A DNA stretch of 64,000 nucleotides from an uncultured Bacilli bacterium (GCA_934089275.1 CAKOJJ010000003.1:24870-88869); one strand, 5' to 3'; positions 44,354 to 52,510 are shown, counted from the stretch's first letter. Notes: a model not told the origin generated them from the sequence alone. Made by a program: numbers and translations.

Positions 44354-45544
44354 ATGGAAAAACTTTTATTAATTAAATATGGTGAGCTATCTACTAAGAA
44401 AGATAATATCAATTTTTTTATAAGAACTTTAAAAGATAATATAGAAATATCTTTAAAGGATATTGATGCTAATATAACATACGATAAAGGAAGAATGTTT
44501 ATTAGAACTAGTGAAGATAATTTTGATAATGTAATTGAAAAGTTACAACATATTTTTGGTATACATGAAATTGTAGTCGCTTATGAACTTGATAATACGG
44601 AAATGGATAATATAAAAAATGCTTTAATAGAAATTATTAAAGATAAAACTTTTGAAACATTTAAAGTTGAAACAAAAAGAAGCAATAAAAACTATCCACT
44701 TGATTCGATGGAGATATCTAGAATATTAGGTGGGGTTGTTTTAAAAACATTGGAAAATGTTAAAGTTGACGTTCATAAACCTGAAGTTATTATTAATGTT
44801 GAAATACGTTTAAATGGAGCTTTTATTTATTTTGATAGAATTAAAGGAATTGGTGGATATCCTGTTGGATCTTTAGGAAAAGGACTTTTAATGTTAAGCG
44901 GTGGAATTGATTCTCCAGTTGCTGGGTACCTTGCTTTAAAGCGAGGAGTTAGAATTGAAGGAATATATTTTGAAAGTCCTCCTCATACAAGTGAAGCTGC
45001 TAAAAACAAGGTTATTAAATTAGCAACTGAATTATCTAAATATTCTTCATATGTTAAATTACATGTTATTAATTTTACAGAAATTCAAGAGAGTATATTA
45101 AAAAATTGCCCAAGAGAATATTTAATTACTATTATGAGAAGAATGATGTATAGAATAAGTGAAAGAATCGCTAAAAATAGTAATTGTAAAGTGTTAGTTA
45201 ATGGAGAATCTATCGGCCAAGTAGCAAGTCAAACTTTAACAAGTATGGCAGCTATCAATGAAGTAGTTCGTATACCTGTAATTAGACCTGTTGCTTGCTT
45301 GGATAAACTTGAGATAATTGATATTTCTAAAAGAATAGGTACTTATGATATTTCAATTCTTCCTTTTGAAGATTGTTGTACTATATTTGTTCCAGAACAT
45401 CCAGTTATAAATCCAGTTGCTGCATTGGCTTCAGAATATGAGAATGCTTTTGATTATGAAGAATTAATAAAAAAATGTGTAAAAGAACATGAAATAATTA
45501 AAGTAACAACTGAGATAAGTAAAGAGCATAACGACTTATTATAG
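44354..45544 (+). CDS. thiI: tRNA 4-thiouridine synthase ThiI
   Basis: The protein has 396 residues. The ferredoxin-like/THUMP N-terminus (LLIKYGELSTKKDN) spans ~1-165 and the PP-loop ATPase has LMLSGGIDSPVAGYLALKRG near 180, then GESIGQVASQTLTSM, RPVACLDKLEIIDISK and FEDCCTIFVPEHP with catalytic Cys. No rhodanese domain is fused, as in Bacillus. It transfers sulfur to U8 of tRNA; the cysteine desulfurase could be the SufS at 51315 or another enzyme. A longer in-frame start at 44318 is rejected because GTGGTGAT fits the ATG at 44354. Confidence 0.96.
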   Translation: MEKLLLIKYGELSTKKDNINFFIRTLKDNIEISLKDIDANITYDKGRMFIRTSEDNFDNVIEKLQHIFGIHEIVVAYELDNTEMDNIKNALIEIIKDKTFETFKVETKRSNKNYPLDSMEISRILGGVVLKTLENVKVDVHKPEVIINVEIRLNGAFIYFDRIKGIGGYPVGSLGKGLLMLSGGIDSPVAGYLALKRGVRIEGIYFESPPHTSEAAKNKVIKLATELSKYSSYVKLHVINFTEIQESILKNCPREYLITIMRRMMYRISERIAKNSNCKVLVNGESIGQVASQTLTSMAAINEVVRIPVIRPVACLDKLEIIDISKRIGTYDISILPFEDCCTIFVPEHPVINPVAALASEYENAFDYEELIKKCVKEHEIIKVTTEISKEHNDLL

Positions 45545-45567
45545 AGAATGTTTATTCTCTTTTTTTG
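45543..45567 (+). terminator. thiI terminator
   Basis: AGAGAAT pairs with ATTCTCT around four bases, then seven T. Confidence 0.75.
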
Positions 45568-45619
45568 TGGAAGTTAATTTAATTATATGTTAAAATATAT
45601 TTAAGAATAGAGGGATAAT

Positions 45620-46111
45620 ATGAATGCTAAATTAGTAACTGTTTGGGTGTTTGCAATTATTGTATTTGCTATATTTGGTGTATTTGGTTATGTGAATCAA
45701 GATTTACTTGTAAAAGACGATCCTGATACTGATTTTACTCCAATTACTAATAATGAAGTTATTGTTCATAATTGCAATAAAGAAACAAATAAAGGAACTT
45801 TAAATTATAAATATATTGTAAGAGATAATAAAATTGAAAAAACTACTGTAACATTTACAGCTAAAGAAGTTAGTTTAAACGATTATATTTCAGCTAATAA
45901 TATAAATAACATAAATGTTGATGGTGTAACTACATCATTAAAAAATGGCTCAGCTGATTTTATCATTTCGGTTACACTTGACCATAATGTTAACAACTAT
46001 GATTTTACAAATATTCAAAGTGACTTAAATAATCTAGAAATGTCTTTAAGTAAAATTGACGATTATGAGAATGCTAAACTAAATCTTGGAACAAGTTTTA
46101 CTTGTGAATAA
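45620..46111 (+). CDS. Exported or membrane-anchored protein of unknown function
   Basis: The protein has 163 residues. An N-terminal helix (LVTVWVFAIIVFAIFGVFGYV) leads to a polar beta-type domain with two Cys (VHNCNKE and the final FTCE), which may pair. GAGGGATAAT precedes the ATG. Nothing recognisable otherwise. Confidence 0.65.
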   Translation: MNAKLVTVWVFAIIVFAIFGVFGYVNQDLLVKDDPDTDFTPITNNEVIVHNCNKETNKGTLNYKYIVRDNKIEKTTVTFTAKEVSLNDYISANNINNINVDGVTTSLKNGSADFIISVTLDHNVNNYDFTNIQSDLNNLEMSLSKIDDYENAKLNLGTSFTCE

Positions 46112-46150
46112 AAGATGTTGAATTTACCCATAATATTATTAGGTGATATT

Positions 46151-46306
46151 ATGAGAGATGAAAGACAAGAATTTGATAATGTGAAAAATGAGTATAATAC
46201 TCTTTTTGATAAAGACTTAACTAATAAAAAGTTAATAAAAAAAGTAAGTAACTGTGATTTTTCAATATTTTTTGATAAAGATCACTTATTGTTAAAAAAA
46301 AGATAG
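46151..46306 (+). CDS. Small charged protein (51 aa), unknown
   Basis: AGGTGAT three bases upstream supports the ATG at 46151 (a longer in-frame start at 46115 lacks a ribosome site). The product is highly charged (RDERQEFDNVKNEYNTLF, ending HLLLKKR) and probably helical. The gene is in line with the one 40 bases before it. Confidence 0.5.
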   Translation: MRDERQEFDNVKNEYNTLFDKDLTNKKLIKKVSNCDFSIFFDKDHLLLKKR

Positions 46307-46322
46307 AGTATACTCTTTTTTT
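46291..46322 (+). terminator. Weak terminator before ackA
   Basis: AGAG/CTCT with a TATA loop, flanked by A and T runs. The -10 TATAAT of ackA with an extended TGG lies at 46327. Confidence 0.4.
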
Positions 46323-46354
46323 TTGGTATAATTTTTAGTGAAAGGTGTGAATTT

Positions 46355-47530
46355 ATGAAAATATTAACAATTAATGCTGGAAGTTCTTCAATGAAGTTTT
46401 CTGTTATTGAATTACCTGAGGCAAAAGAACTAATAAGTGGCTATTTTCAAAGAATAGGAATTGATAATAGTTTCTATGATTTAAAAATTAATGGTGAAAA
46501 ACTTCATAGAGATATGGATTTACCAAATCATTTAGTTGCTTTAGAAGCAATAAAAAAAGAAATTGTAGAATTAGGAGTTGTTTCATCTTTAGATGAAATC
46601 GATGGAATAGGACATCGTTTAGTACATGGTGGAGAAAAATATAAGAATAGTGTTTTAATAGACGATGAAGTAATTGCAACTTGTAAAAAGTTTGAAAAAC
46701 TTGCAAAACTTCATATGCCTGCTATGCTTTCTTGTATTGAAGCAAGTAAACAAGCTTTCCCAAATACACCAATGGTAGCTGTATTTGATACATCATTCCA
46801 TCAATCAATGGAACCAAAAAACTATTTATATGCTGTTCCAATGGATTGGTATAAAAATTATGGTGTAAGAAAATATGGTTTTCATGGAACAAGTCATAGA
46901 TTTATTAATAAGAGTATAAGTGAATACTTAAATAGATCTGATTTAAAAGTAATTTCATGTCATATTGGATCAGGTGCAAGTTTATGTGCAATTGATTCTG
47001 GTAAAGTAGTAGATACTTCAATGGGATTCTCTCCAATTACAGGAATTATGATGGGAACTCGTCCAGGAGATGTTGATCCAAGTATAATTGAATATATGAT
47101 GGATGAGGCTAATATGACTTTAGATGAAGTTATGACTGCCTTAAATAAAAAGAGTGGACTTGAAGGTATCTGTGGAAAATCAGATTCAAGAGATGTTGAA
47201 GATGGAATTGCAGCTGGAGATGAATTATGTATCTTAGCACAAGATATGTATACTCAAAAAGTTGCAAACTATATTGCAATGTATAACAATTTACTTAATG
47301 GAGCAGATGTTATAGTATTTACTGCTGGATTAGGAGAAAATTCAAAACAAACAAGAAGTGATATTGTTGATAAGATTAAATCTTTAGGTGTTAAAATTGA
47401 TTTAGAGAAAAATGATTTTAGAGGAAAATTTAGATGCATCTCAACAGATGATTCTACTATCCCAGTATATGTAATTCCAACTAACGAAGAATTAATGATA
47501 GCAATGGATACTTACGAAATAGTAAAATAG
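46355..47530 (+). CDS. ackA: Acetate kinase
   Basis: The protein has 391 residues and is full length. It converts acetyl phosphate and ADP to acetate and ATP. N-terminal TINAGSSSMKFSVIE, GHRLVHGG with the catalytic Arg/His region, VFDTSFHQSM, YGVRKYGFHGTSHR, SCHIGSGASLCAI, GFSPITGIMMGTRPGDVDP and FTAGLGENSKQTR are all present. AAAGGTG precedes the ATG. With ppdK at 11328 it indicates fermentative energy metabolism. The phosphotransacetylase gene is not in the window. Confidence 0.98.
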   Translation: MKILTINAGSSSMKFSVIELPEAKELISGYFQRIGIDNSFYDLKINGEKLHRDMDLPNHLVALEAIKKEIVELGVVSSLDEIDGIGHRLVHGGEKYKNSVLIDDEVIATCKKFEKLAKLHMPAMLSCIEASKQAFPNTPMVAVFDTSFHQSMEPKNYLYAVPMDWYKNYGVRKYGFHGTSHRFINKSISEYLNRSDLKVISCHIGSGASLCAIDSGKVVDTSMGFSPITGIMMGTRPGDVDPSIIEYMMDEANMTLDEVMTALNKKSGLEGICGKSDSRDVEDGIAAGDELCILAQDMYTQKVANYIAMYNNLLNGADVIVFTAGLGENSKQTRSDIVDKIKSLGVKIDLEKNDFRGKFRCISTDDSTIPVYVIPTNEELMIAMDTYEIVK

Positions 47531-47545
47531 TTAGGATTGATTTAT

Positions 47546-48499
47546 GTGACAAGCAGTGTTTTTAAACAAATAGTCAAAAAAATAAAAGAGTATAATGAAA
47601 TAGTTATTGCAAGACATGTTGGACCAGATCCAGATGCTATTGCATCGACTATTGCACTTAGAGATATGATAAAGTTTAACTTTCCTAATAAGAAAGTTTA
47701 TGCTGTTGGTTCAGGAGTTTCAAGATTTAAATATTTTGGAACTCTTGATAAAATAGATGAAAAAAATTTAGATAATGCTCTTTTAATAATATGTGATGTT
47801 CCAAAATTTGATCGTGTAGATTCAGCTACTAAAGAAAGTTATAAATATACGATTAAAATTGATCATCATCCATGTGATGAAACTGTTTGTGATTTAGAAC
47901 TTGTTGATGAAACTAGTTCAAGTACTTGTCAATTAATTACAGAACTTGCTTATAATACTAAATTAAAAATGAACAAGGAAATAGCTGAAAAATTGTTTAT
48001 GGGAATTGTTTCTGACAGTGATCGTTTTTTACTTTCATATACAACTCCTAAAACGCTTCTTCTTTCTTCAAAATTATTAAATGATTATAAATTTGAACTT
48101 ATGCCTTTGTATAATAATTTATATGAAAGACCAATAAATGAAAGAAAATTTGAATCGTATATAATAAATAATATGACAATTACAAATAATGGTTTTGGTT
48201 ATATTAAAATTACTGATGATATAATTGACGAATTTAAAGTTGATGCTGGTACAGCTTCTAATATGGTTAATGATTTGAATTTTATTAAAGAACTAAAAGT
48301 GTGGGCGTTTTCATCTTATGATGAAAAATCAGGTTTGTATAAAATCAACATTCGTAGTAGAGGTATTGTAATAAATGAGATAGCTTCGCGATTTAATGGT
48401 GGAGGACATAAATTTGCATCAGGTGCAAGAATAAAGACTGAAGAAGAAGTAAATGAATTGTTTAAATGTTTAGATGAAGCGTGTAAAGAAGAAGAGTAA
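47546..48499 (+). CDS. DHH/DHHA1 family phosphoesterase (NrnA-like)
   Basis: The protein has ~317 residues. DHH motifs: ARHVGPDPDAIASTIAL, LIICDVPKFDRVD, KIDHHPCDETVCDLELVD and MGIVSDSDRFLL. The DHHA1 end has NGGGHKFASGARI. The order and length match NrnA-type nano-RNases/pAp phosphatases. The GTG at 47546 spaces better to AGGATT than the TTG at 47537. It follows ackA closely, so they may be co-transcribed. Substrate (nano-RNA, pAp or cyclic dinucleotide product) cannot be told from sequence alone. Confidence 0.9.
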   Translation: MTSSVFKQIVKKIKEYNEIVIARHVGPDPDAIASTIALRDMIKFNFPNKKVYAVGSGVSRFKYFGTLDKIDEKNLDNALLIICDVPKFDRVDSATKESYKYTIKIDHHPCDETVCDLELVDETSSSTCQLITELAYNTKLKMNKEIAEKLFMGIVSDSDRFLLSYTTPKTLLLSSKLLNDYKFELMPLYNNLYERPINERKFESYIINNMTITNNGFGYIKITDDIIDEFKVDAGTASNMVNDLNFIKELKVWAFSSYDEKSGLYKINIRSRGIVINEIASRFNGGGHKFASGARIKTEEEVNELFKCLDEACKEEE

Positions 48500-48512
48500 T
48501 CTTCTTTTTTTT
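48489..48512 (+). terminator. Terminator of the DHH gene
   Basis: AAGAAGA pairs with TCTTCTT around four bases, followed by a T run. Confidence 0.7.
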
Positions 48513-48531
48513 ATGCATTTTAGGTTCTAAT

Positions 48532-48549
48532 TTTGTCGACATTTGTCGA
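48532..48549. promoter_or_regulatory. Tandem TTTGTCGA operator-like repeat
   Basis: TTTGTCGA occurs at 48532 and 48542, exactly ten bases apart, just upstream of a TTGACA. Each copy matches a Spo0A box (TGTCGAA) in six of seven bases. The binding protein is unknown. Confidence 0.4.
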
Positions 48550-48554
48550 GTTTA

Positions 48555-48580
48555 TTGACAAGCAAAATTAACTATATAAT
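48555..48580 (+). promoter_or_regulatory. Promoter-like elements for the toxin transcript
   Basis: TTGACA at 48555 and TATAAT at 48575 are perfect boxes, but their spacing is only 14 bases, so the promoter would be weak or need an activator. Confidence 0.4.
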
Positions 48581-48674
48581 AACCAATCGAGAAGCAGAAA
48601 AAGATGCTTATCACTTCCAACTAGAGGCTAAATATTCAGGGGTTTGGTTAAAGGAGTACGGGGGAAGTGATACG

Positions 48675-48758
48675 ATGAAAAAAGATAATCATATAAGATT
48701 ACTTTACTTAATCGTTTTTATATTGCTAGTAACAATTTTAAAATTATTATGGCCATAA
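48675..48758 (+). CDS. Candidate type I toxin: 27-residue hydrophobic peptide
   Basis: The peptide has a basic start (MKKDNHIR), one hydrophobic helix (LLYLIVFILLVTILKLL) and ends WP, the size and shape of Fst/TxpA-type membrane toxins. A ribosome site GGGGGAAGTGAT lies just before the ATG. The 5' leader contains GAGAAGC (48589) and GATGCTTA (48603), which can pair with GCTTCTC (48833) and TAAGCATC (48806) downstream of the gene, a long-range 5'-3' fold typical of type I toxin mRNAs. A convergent antisense RNA gene overlaps the 3' end. The frame is open upstream from a TTG at 48543, but that part has no usable start inside the expected transcript. Confidence 0.55.
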   Translation: MKKDNHIRLLYLIVFILLVTILKLLWP

Positions 48759-48791
48759 AAAAAGCATCTTTATTCTACTGAATAAGGATGC
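48757..48791 (-). terminator. Terminator of the antisense RNA
   Basis: On the minus strand GCATCCTTATTC pairs with GAATAAAGATGC (one G-U) around four bases and runs into seven T. It begins at the toxin stop codon. Confidence 0.8.
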
Positions 48792-48843
48792 ACCGCAAAA
48801 TGTGGTAAGCATCAGCCTCAAAAGAAACTTTTGCTTCTCACTA
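48757..48843 (-). ncRNA. Candidate antisense antitoxin RNA
   Basis: A minus-strand promoter (48849-48877) and terminator (48757-48791) define a ~85-base transcript with no ribosome site or ORF. It is complementary to the 3' part of the toxin transcript and repeats the GAGAAGC and GATGCTTA boxes of the toxin leader. This matches RatA- or RNA II-like antitoxins in layout. Start point is estimated. Confidence 0.55.
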
Positions 48844-48848
48844 AACTA

Positions 48849-48877
48849 AATATAACATTTTTTAAAAATGTTTTCAA
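48849..48877 (-). promoter_or_regulatory. Promoter of the antisense RNA, TTGAAA-N17-TATATT
   Basis: Both boxes read on the minus strand with ideal 17-base spacing (-35 at 48872-48877, -10 at 48849-48854). Confidence 0.65.
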
Positions 48878-48919
48878 TATGCAAATATGACAAAAAAGAT
48901 GTAAACAAGGAAGTTGTCC

Positions 48920-48947
48920 TTGAAAATCGGGGGGGGTATTATAAAAT
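48920..48947 (+). promoter_or_regulatory. Poly-G (G8) promoter, copy 2; likely phase-variable
   Basis: TTGAAA (48920), eight G (48929-48936) and TAAAAT (48942) are the same as in copy 1 at 35309, with a 16-base spacer. The block from -35 to -10 is identical in the two places. Confidence 0.7.
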
Positions 48948-48972
48948 AAAAATGTAGAAAGTAGGAAAGAAT

Positions 48973-49824
48973 ATGAAAAGGAAAAGTATGCTTATAGTAG
49001 CAATATTACTAATGTCTATTGGCTTTGCAGCAGTATCAACAACATTAGTAATAAATGGAAATGCAAAAGTAAGCGAAAATGAAGAAGATTTCAGTGTAAT
49101 CTTCACAGCTGCAAGTATAGATGGAAAGGATGTATATAATTCTGTAATAGATGATACAAAAAAAATAATAACATTTGAAACATCAGAACTAAAGACATTA
49201 AATCAAACAAGTATACTAACATACGAAGTAACAAATAACTCAAGTAACTATGATGCAGAAGTAAGTGTAACATGTGTACCAAAAGACGGAACAACAGCAA
49301 AATATACAAGTATCAAAAATAAACTAGATAATGATGCAACAGTTATTAAAGCAAAAGAAACATTAAACGGAACATTAACAGTAACATTAGATAAAACATC
49401 AACAGAAGAAGTAAGTGAAGAATATACATGTAAGTTAGAATTCAATGCCGTAGAAAGAGATACATTGGGTAGTAGTGAACCAACATATTATTATGCATTT
49501 GGAGAACCGACAACATCAAGTGTAACAGATTATACAATATTAGGTAAAAATGTATTTGTAAGATTAGGATCTGATGGCTCAAAAGCAGTATGTATAAATG
49601 ATAATGGATTACTTTGTATTAAATGGAATGATTATGATAATTCTAAAGGAACATTAAAGAATCATTTTGGCGAATCAGTTTGTGATGACAACGGTTCGCG
49701 CTTCGTTTGTTCTTCTGATGCCTTTGAATGCAATGCTAATCCTTATGGCCGCGTGTATTGCGTTGATAACTCGGTTTTTGCTAGCTGCAATGTGAGCTCT
49801 TCCGGTTCTGTCACTTGTGACTAG
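48973..49824 (+). CDS. Exported variable surface protein with Cys-repeat tail (copy 2)
   Basis: The protein has 283 residues. Its first ~165 residues (anchor SMLIVAILLMSIGFAAVSTT, then the NVSENEEDFSVIFTA-type module) are almost the same as in the gene at 35362. After that it differs: a short domain (TDYTILGKNVFVRLGSDG) and a tail, residues 237-283, with Cys every 6-8 residues (SRFVC, AFEC, GRVYC, GSVTC). In the tail 42 of 47 codons end in T or C, and GC is visibly higher. That is the footprint of a DGR variable region templated on AAC/AAT codons. The poly-G promoter is upstream. Receptor or adhesin function is inferred. Confidence 0.78.
   Translation: MKRKSMLIVAILLMSIGFAAVSTTLVINGNAKVSENEEDFSVIFTAASIDGKDVYNSVIDDTKKIITFETSELKTLNQTSILTYEVTNNSSNYDAEVSVTCVPKDGTTAKYTSIKNKLDNDATVIKAKETLNGTLTVTLDKTSTEEVSEEYTCKLEFNAVERDTLGSSEPTYYYAFGEPTTSSVTDYTILGKNVFVRLGSDGSKAVCINDNGLLCIKWNDYDNSKGTLKNHFGESVCDDNGSRFVCSSDAFECNANPYGRVYCVDNSVFASCNVSSSGSVTCD
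49681..49821 (+). other. DGR-like variable region in copy 2
   Basis: The final 47 codons are almost all NNY and encode a pattern of Gly-x-Val-x-Cys units. The sequence changes composition abruptly relative to the A-rich body of the gene. No template repeat was found in this window. Confidence 0.55.
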
Positions 49825-49872
49825 TCATGCCTCCCTGAAAATATCTTAACTTTATGTTATAGACTATAATAG

Positions 49873-49904
49873 AAAAAGCAAAAACGTTTTATTGCTTTTT
49901 TTTT
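49873..49904 (+). terminator. Terminator after variable protein copy 2
   Basis: AAAAAGCAA pairs with TTGCTTTTT around ten bases, followed by more T. Confidence 0.8.
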
Positions 49905-49936
49905 ATGTATAAATTATAATTATCTTGGTGGTTTTT

Positions 49937-50674
49937 ATGTTAAGTATAAAAAATTTAACAGTTAAAGTTAATGATAAAATTATATTACATGACTTTAACT
50001 TGGATATAAATGATGGTGAAATTGTTACTCTTATGGGACCTAATGGGGTTGGAAAGAGTACAATATGTAAAGTTATTATGGGAGATCCTACTTATGAAGT
50101 AATAAGTGGTAGTGTTTTCTATAATAATACAGATTTACTTTCTCTTTCGACTGATGAAAGAAGTAGACAAGGAATATTTTTATTAGCTCAAAATCCAATT
50201 GAACTTGAAGGAATTACTAATGCTGAAGTATTAAGAAGTGCTTTAGAATGTAAAACAGGAGAACATGTAAATATCTTTGATTTCAATAGAAAAGTTACTG
50301 AAATATGTAAAAAACTAAATATACCTGTTGAATTTATTCATCGTGGTGTTAATGAAGGTATGAGTGGTGGAGAAAAGAAAAAAAATGAAATTCTTCATTT
50401 ATATGTTTTAGAACCTAAATTAATTCTTTTAGATGAACTTGACAGTGGATTAGATGTTGATAGTTTAAAGAGTTTAAGTGCATCTTTAATGGATTATAAA
50501 GATGAAACAGTATCAATTTTAATCATTACTCATCATACTAATATATTAGAGTATATTAAACCTGATAAAGTTTCAATTTTAAGTGGTGGAAGTATTGTTA
50601 AAGAAGGAGATGCTTCTTTAGCCCGTGAAATCGAGACATCTGGCTTTAGTGCGTATGAAGTGAGTGAAAAATAG
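49937..50674 (+). CDS. sufC: SUF iron-sulfur assembly ATPase SufC
   Basis: The protein has 245 residues. It is a soluble ABC ATPase: Walker A GPNGVGKST near 34, Q-loop FLLAQNPIELEGI, signature MSGGEKKKNEILHL, Walker B LILLDELDSGLDVDSL and the switch His in ITHHTNIL. SufC powers cluster assembly on SufB/SufD. An in-frame TTG at 49925 exists, but GGTGG fits the ATG at 49937. First gene of the suf operon. Confidence 0.96.
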   Translation: MLSIKNLTVKVNDKIILHDFNLDINDGEIVTLMGPNGVGKSTICKVIMGDPTYEVISGSVFYNNTDLLSLSTDERSRQGIFLLAQNPIELEGITNAEVLRSALECKTGEHVNIFDFNRKVTEICKKLNIPVEFIHRGVNEGMSGGEKKKNEILHLYVLEPKLILLDELDSGLDVDSLKSLSASLMDYKDETVSILIITHHTNILEYIKPDKVSILSGGSIVKEGDASLAREIETSGFSAYEVSEK

Positions 50675-50675
50675 T

Positions 50676-51302
50676 ATGAAGAATAATATATTATTGGATG
50701 GAGTTAATTATCAATTAGAAACTGTAACTGATGCATTTGATGTAACTGGTTCTGTTAAAGTATTCATCGTAAATAAGGATGTTAAAGATTTAAAATTTAA
50801 CATGACTGACTCATCAACTTTGGAAATAATTAACTTTAGTGAAATTGCAAGTGATACTAAAATTGAAATAAATATGCATAATAATTCAACATTCAAATAT
50901 GTTTCAAATATTGATGTAAGTGCAAGTTATAAATTAAATATACTTTTAAATATGCTTGGAAATAATTCTTTAAGTGATATAGAAATATCTGGTGTAGTAA
51001 GTGGAAGCGCTGATATAAGTGTTAATTCGTTTGATGAAGTTGGAACAATTGATAATACAATAGATGAAAATATAAGAATATTAAATGATGGTGGTAAAGT
51101 ACATGTAGAACCAATTCTTAGAGTAGGATCACGTAATGTAATAGCTAATCATAGTAATTCTATAACTGACGTTAATCCCGATTATTTATTTTATTTAAAA
51201 ACTAAAGGAATAACAGAAGAGGTTGCACGCAAAATTGTAATAGACTCTTATAAGTATGGATTAGTAAGCAAATATGAAGAATTAAAAAATATAAAAAAAT
51301 AA
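50676..51302 (+). CDS. sufD: Half-size SufB/SufD-like scaffold protein
   Basis: The protein has ~208 residues, about half of a normal SufD. The beta-helix-like middle and the C-terminal end are kept: VEPILRVGSRNVIANHSNSI, then DYLFYLKTKGITEEVARKIVIDS, which match the SufB/SufD C-terminus. The long N-terminal part of SufB/SufD is missing. It lies between sufC and sufS. A GTG at 50664 inside sufC is an alternative start. Since no sufB follows, this may be the only SufBD partner of SufC. Confidence 0.78.
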   Translation: MKNNILLDGVNYQLETVTDAFDVTGSVKVFIVNKDVKDLKFNMTDSSTLEIINFSEIASDTKIEINMHNNSTFKYVSNIDVSASYKLNILLNMLGNNSLSDIEISGVVSGSADISVNSFDEVGTIDNTIDENIRILNDGGKVHVEPILRVGSRNVIANHSNSITDVNPDYLFYLKTKGITEEVARKIVIDSYKYGLVSKYEELKNIKK

Positions 51303-51314
51303 AGGAGGTGTAAT

Positions 51315-52508
51315 ATGTATAGAGAAGATTTTCCGATGTTTGATAATGATATTATATATTTAGATAATGGAGCTACTACTTTTAAACCTAAATGTGTAAT
51401 AGATAAGATGACGGAATATTATACTAAATATTCAGCAAATGCGCATAGGGGAGATTATGATATTTCTTATAAAGTTGATGTTGAATATGAAAATGCACGT
51501 AAACTTGTTTCTAGATTTATCAATGCAGAAATGGATGAAGTAGTTTTTACAAGTGGGGCAACAGAATCTTTAAACATGATAGCAAGTGGATTTTTTGAAC
51601 ATATTTTAGAACCTGGTGATGAAGTCTTAATAACTTTATCAGAACACGCAAGCAATGTTTTACCATGGTTTATGCTTGCACGTAAAAATGGCATAATAGT
51701 CAAAAATATAGAATTAGACTCTAATTTACATGTTACTTTAAACAATGTAATTAAAGCTATCACTCCTAATACTAAAGTAATATCTCTTGCACATATAACA
51801 AATGTAGTTGGAGATATTAGACCAATAAAAGAAATATGTGAATATGCTCATGAACACAATATCTTTGTTGTTGTTGATGGTGCTCAAAGTGTTCCTCACA
51901 TAAAAACTGATGTAAAAGATCTTGACTGTGATTTTCTTTCATTCTCTGCTCATAAAATGTGCGGACCAACTGGAGTAGGTGTTCTTTATGGAAAGCATGA
52001 ACTTCTTGAGAACTTAGTTCCAATCAATTATGGTGGTGGTATGAATGAATCTTTTGATTCAATAGATGAAGTATATTTAAAAGATTTACCAACAAGATTA
52101 GAAGCAGGTACTCCAAATATTGCATCAGTAATTGGATTTGGGGAAGCAATAAAATATTTAAATAATGTTGGTATGGATAATATTACAATTCATGAAATAA
52201 AATTAAAAAAATATTTAATTGAAAAATTAAAAACAATACCTCATATAAACATTGTAAATGATGAATGTGATTCAGGAATAATTGCTTTTAATGTAGATGG
52301 TGTATTTGCACAGGATGTAGCATACTTTTTAAATAAATATCATATTTGTGTTAGAGCTGGAAATCATTGCGCCAAGATATTGAAAAGTGCAATTGGTGTA
52401 AAAAATACAGTAAGAATAAGCATGTATTTTTACAATACTTATGAAGAATGTGACAAAGTTTATGAACTATTAAAAGATAAAAATAGAATAATAAGTGAGA
52501 TGATCTAA
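51315..52508 (+). CDS. sufS: Cysteine desulfurase SufS
   Basis: The protein has 397 residues. It is a PLP enzyme that takes sulfur from cysteine: YLDNGATTFKP at the N-terminus, SANAHRGDYDIS, FTSGATESLNMIA, VDGAQSVPH, the PLP Lys in FSAHKMCGPTGVGVLYG near 214, RLEAGTPNI and the catalytic Cys in RAGNHCAK near 351. Group II (SufS) spacing. GGAGGTG precedes the ATG. Confidence 0.97.
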   Translation: MYREDFPMFDNDIIYLDNGATTFKPKCVIDKMTEYYTKYSANAHRGDYDISYKVDVEYENARKLVSRFINAEMDEVVFTSGATESLNMIASGFFEHILEPGDEVLITLSEHASNVLPWFMLARKNGIIVKNIELDSNLHVTLNNVIKAITPNTKVISLAHITNVVGDIRPIKEICEYAHEHNIFVVVDGAQSVPHIKTDVKDLDCDFLSFSAHKMCGPTGVGVLYGKHELLENLVPINYGGGMNESFDSIDEVYLKDLPTRLEAGTPNIASVIGFGEAIKYLNNVGMDNITIHEIKLKKYLIEKLKTIPHINIVNDECDSGIIAFNVDGVFAQDVAYFLNKYHICVRAGNHCAKILKSAIGVKNTVRISMYFYNTYEECDKVYELLKDKNRIISEMI

Positions 52509-52510
52509 TA

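Noticed and set aside
48543..48758. 71-codon reading of the toxin locus from TTG
   Set aside because: The TTG lies upstream of the expected transcript start, has no ribosome site, and no other start codon occurs before the ATG at 48675. The 27-residue peptide has the strong site.
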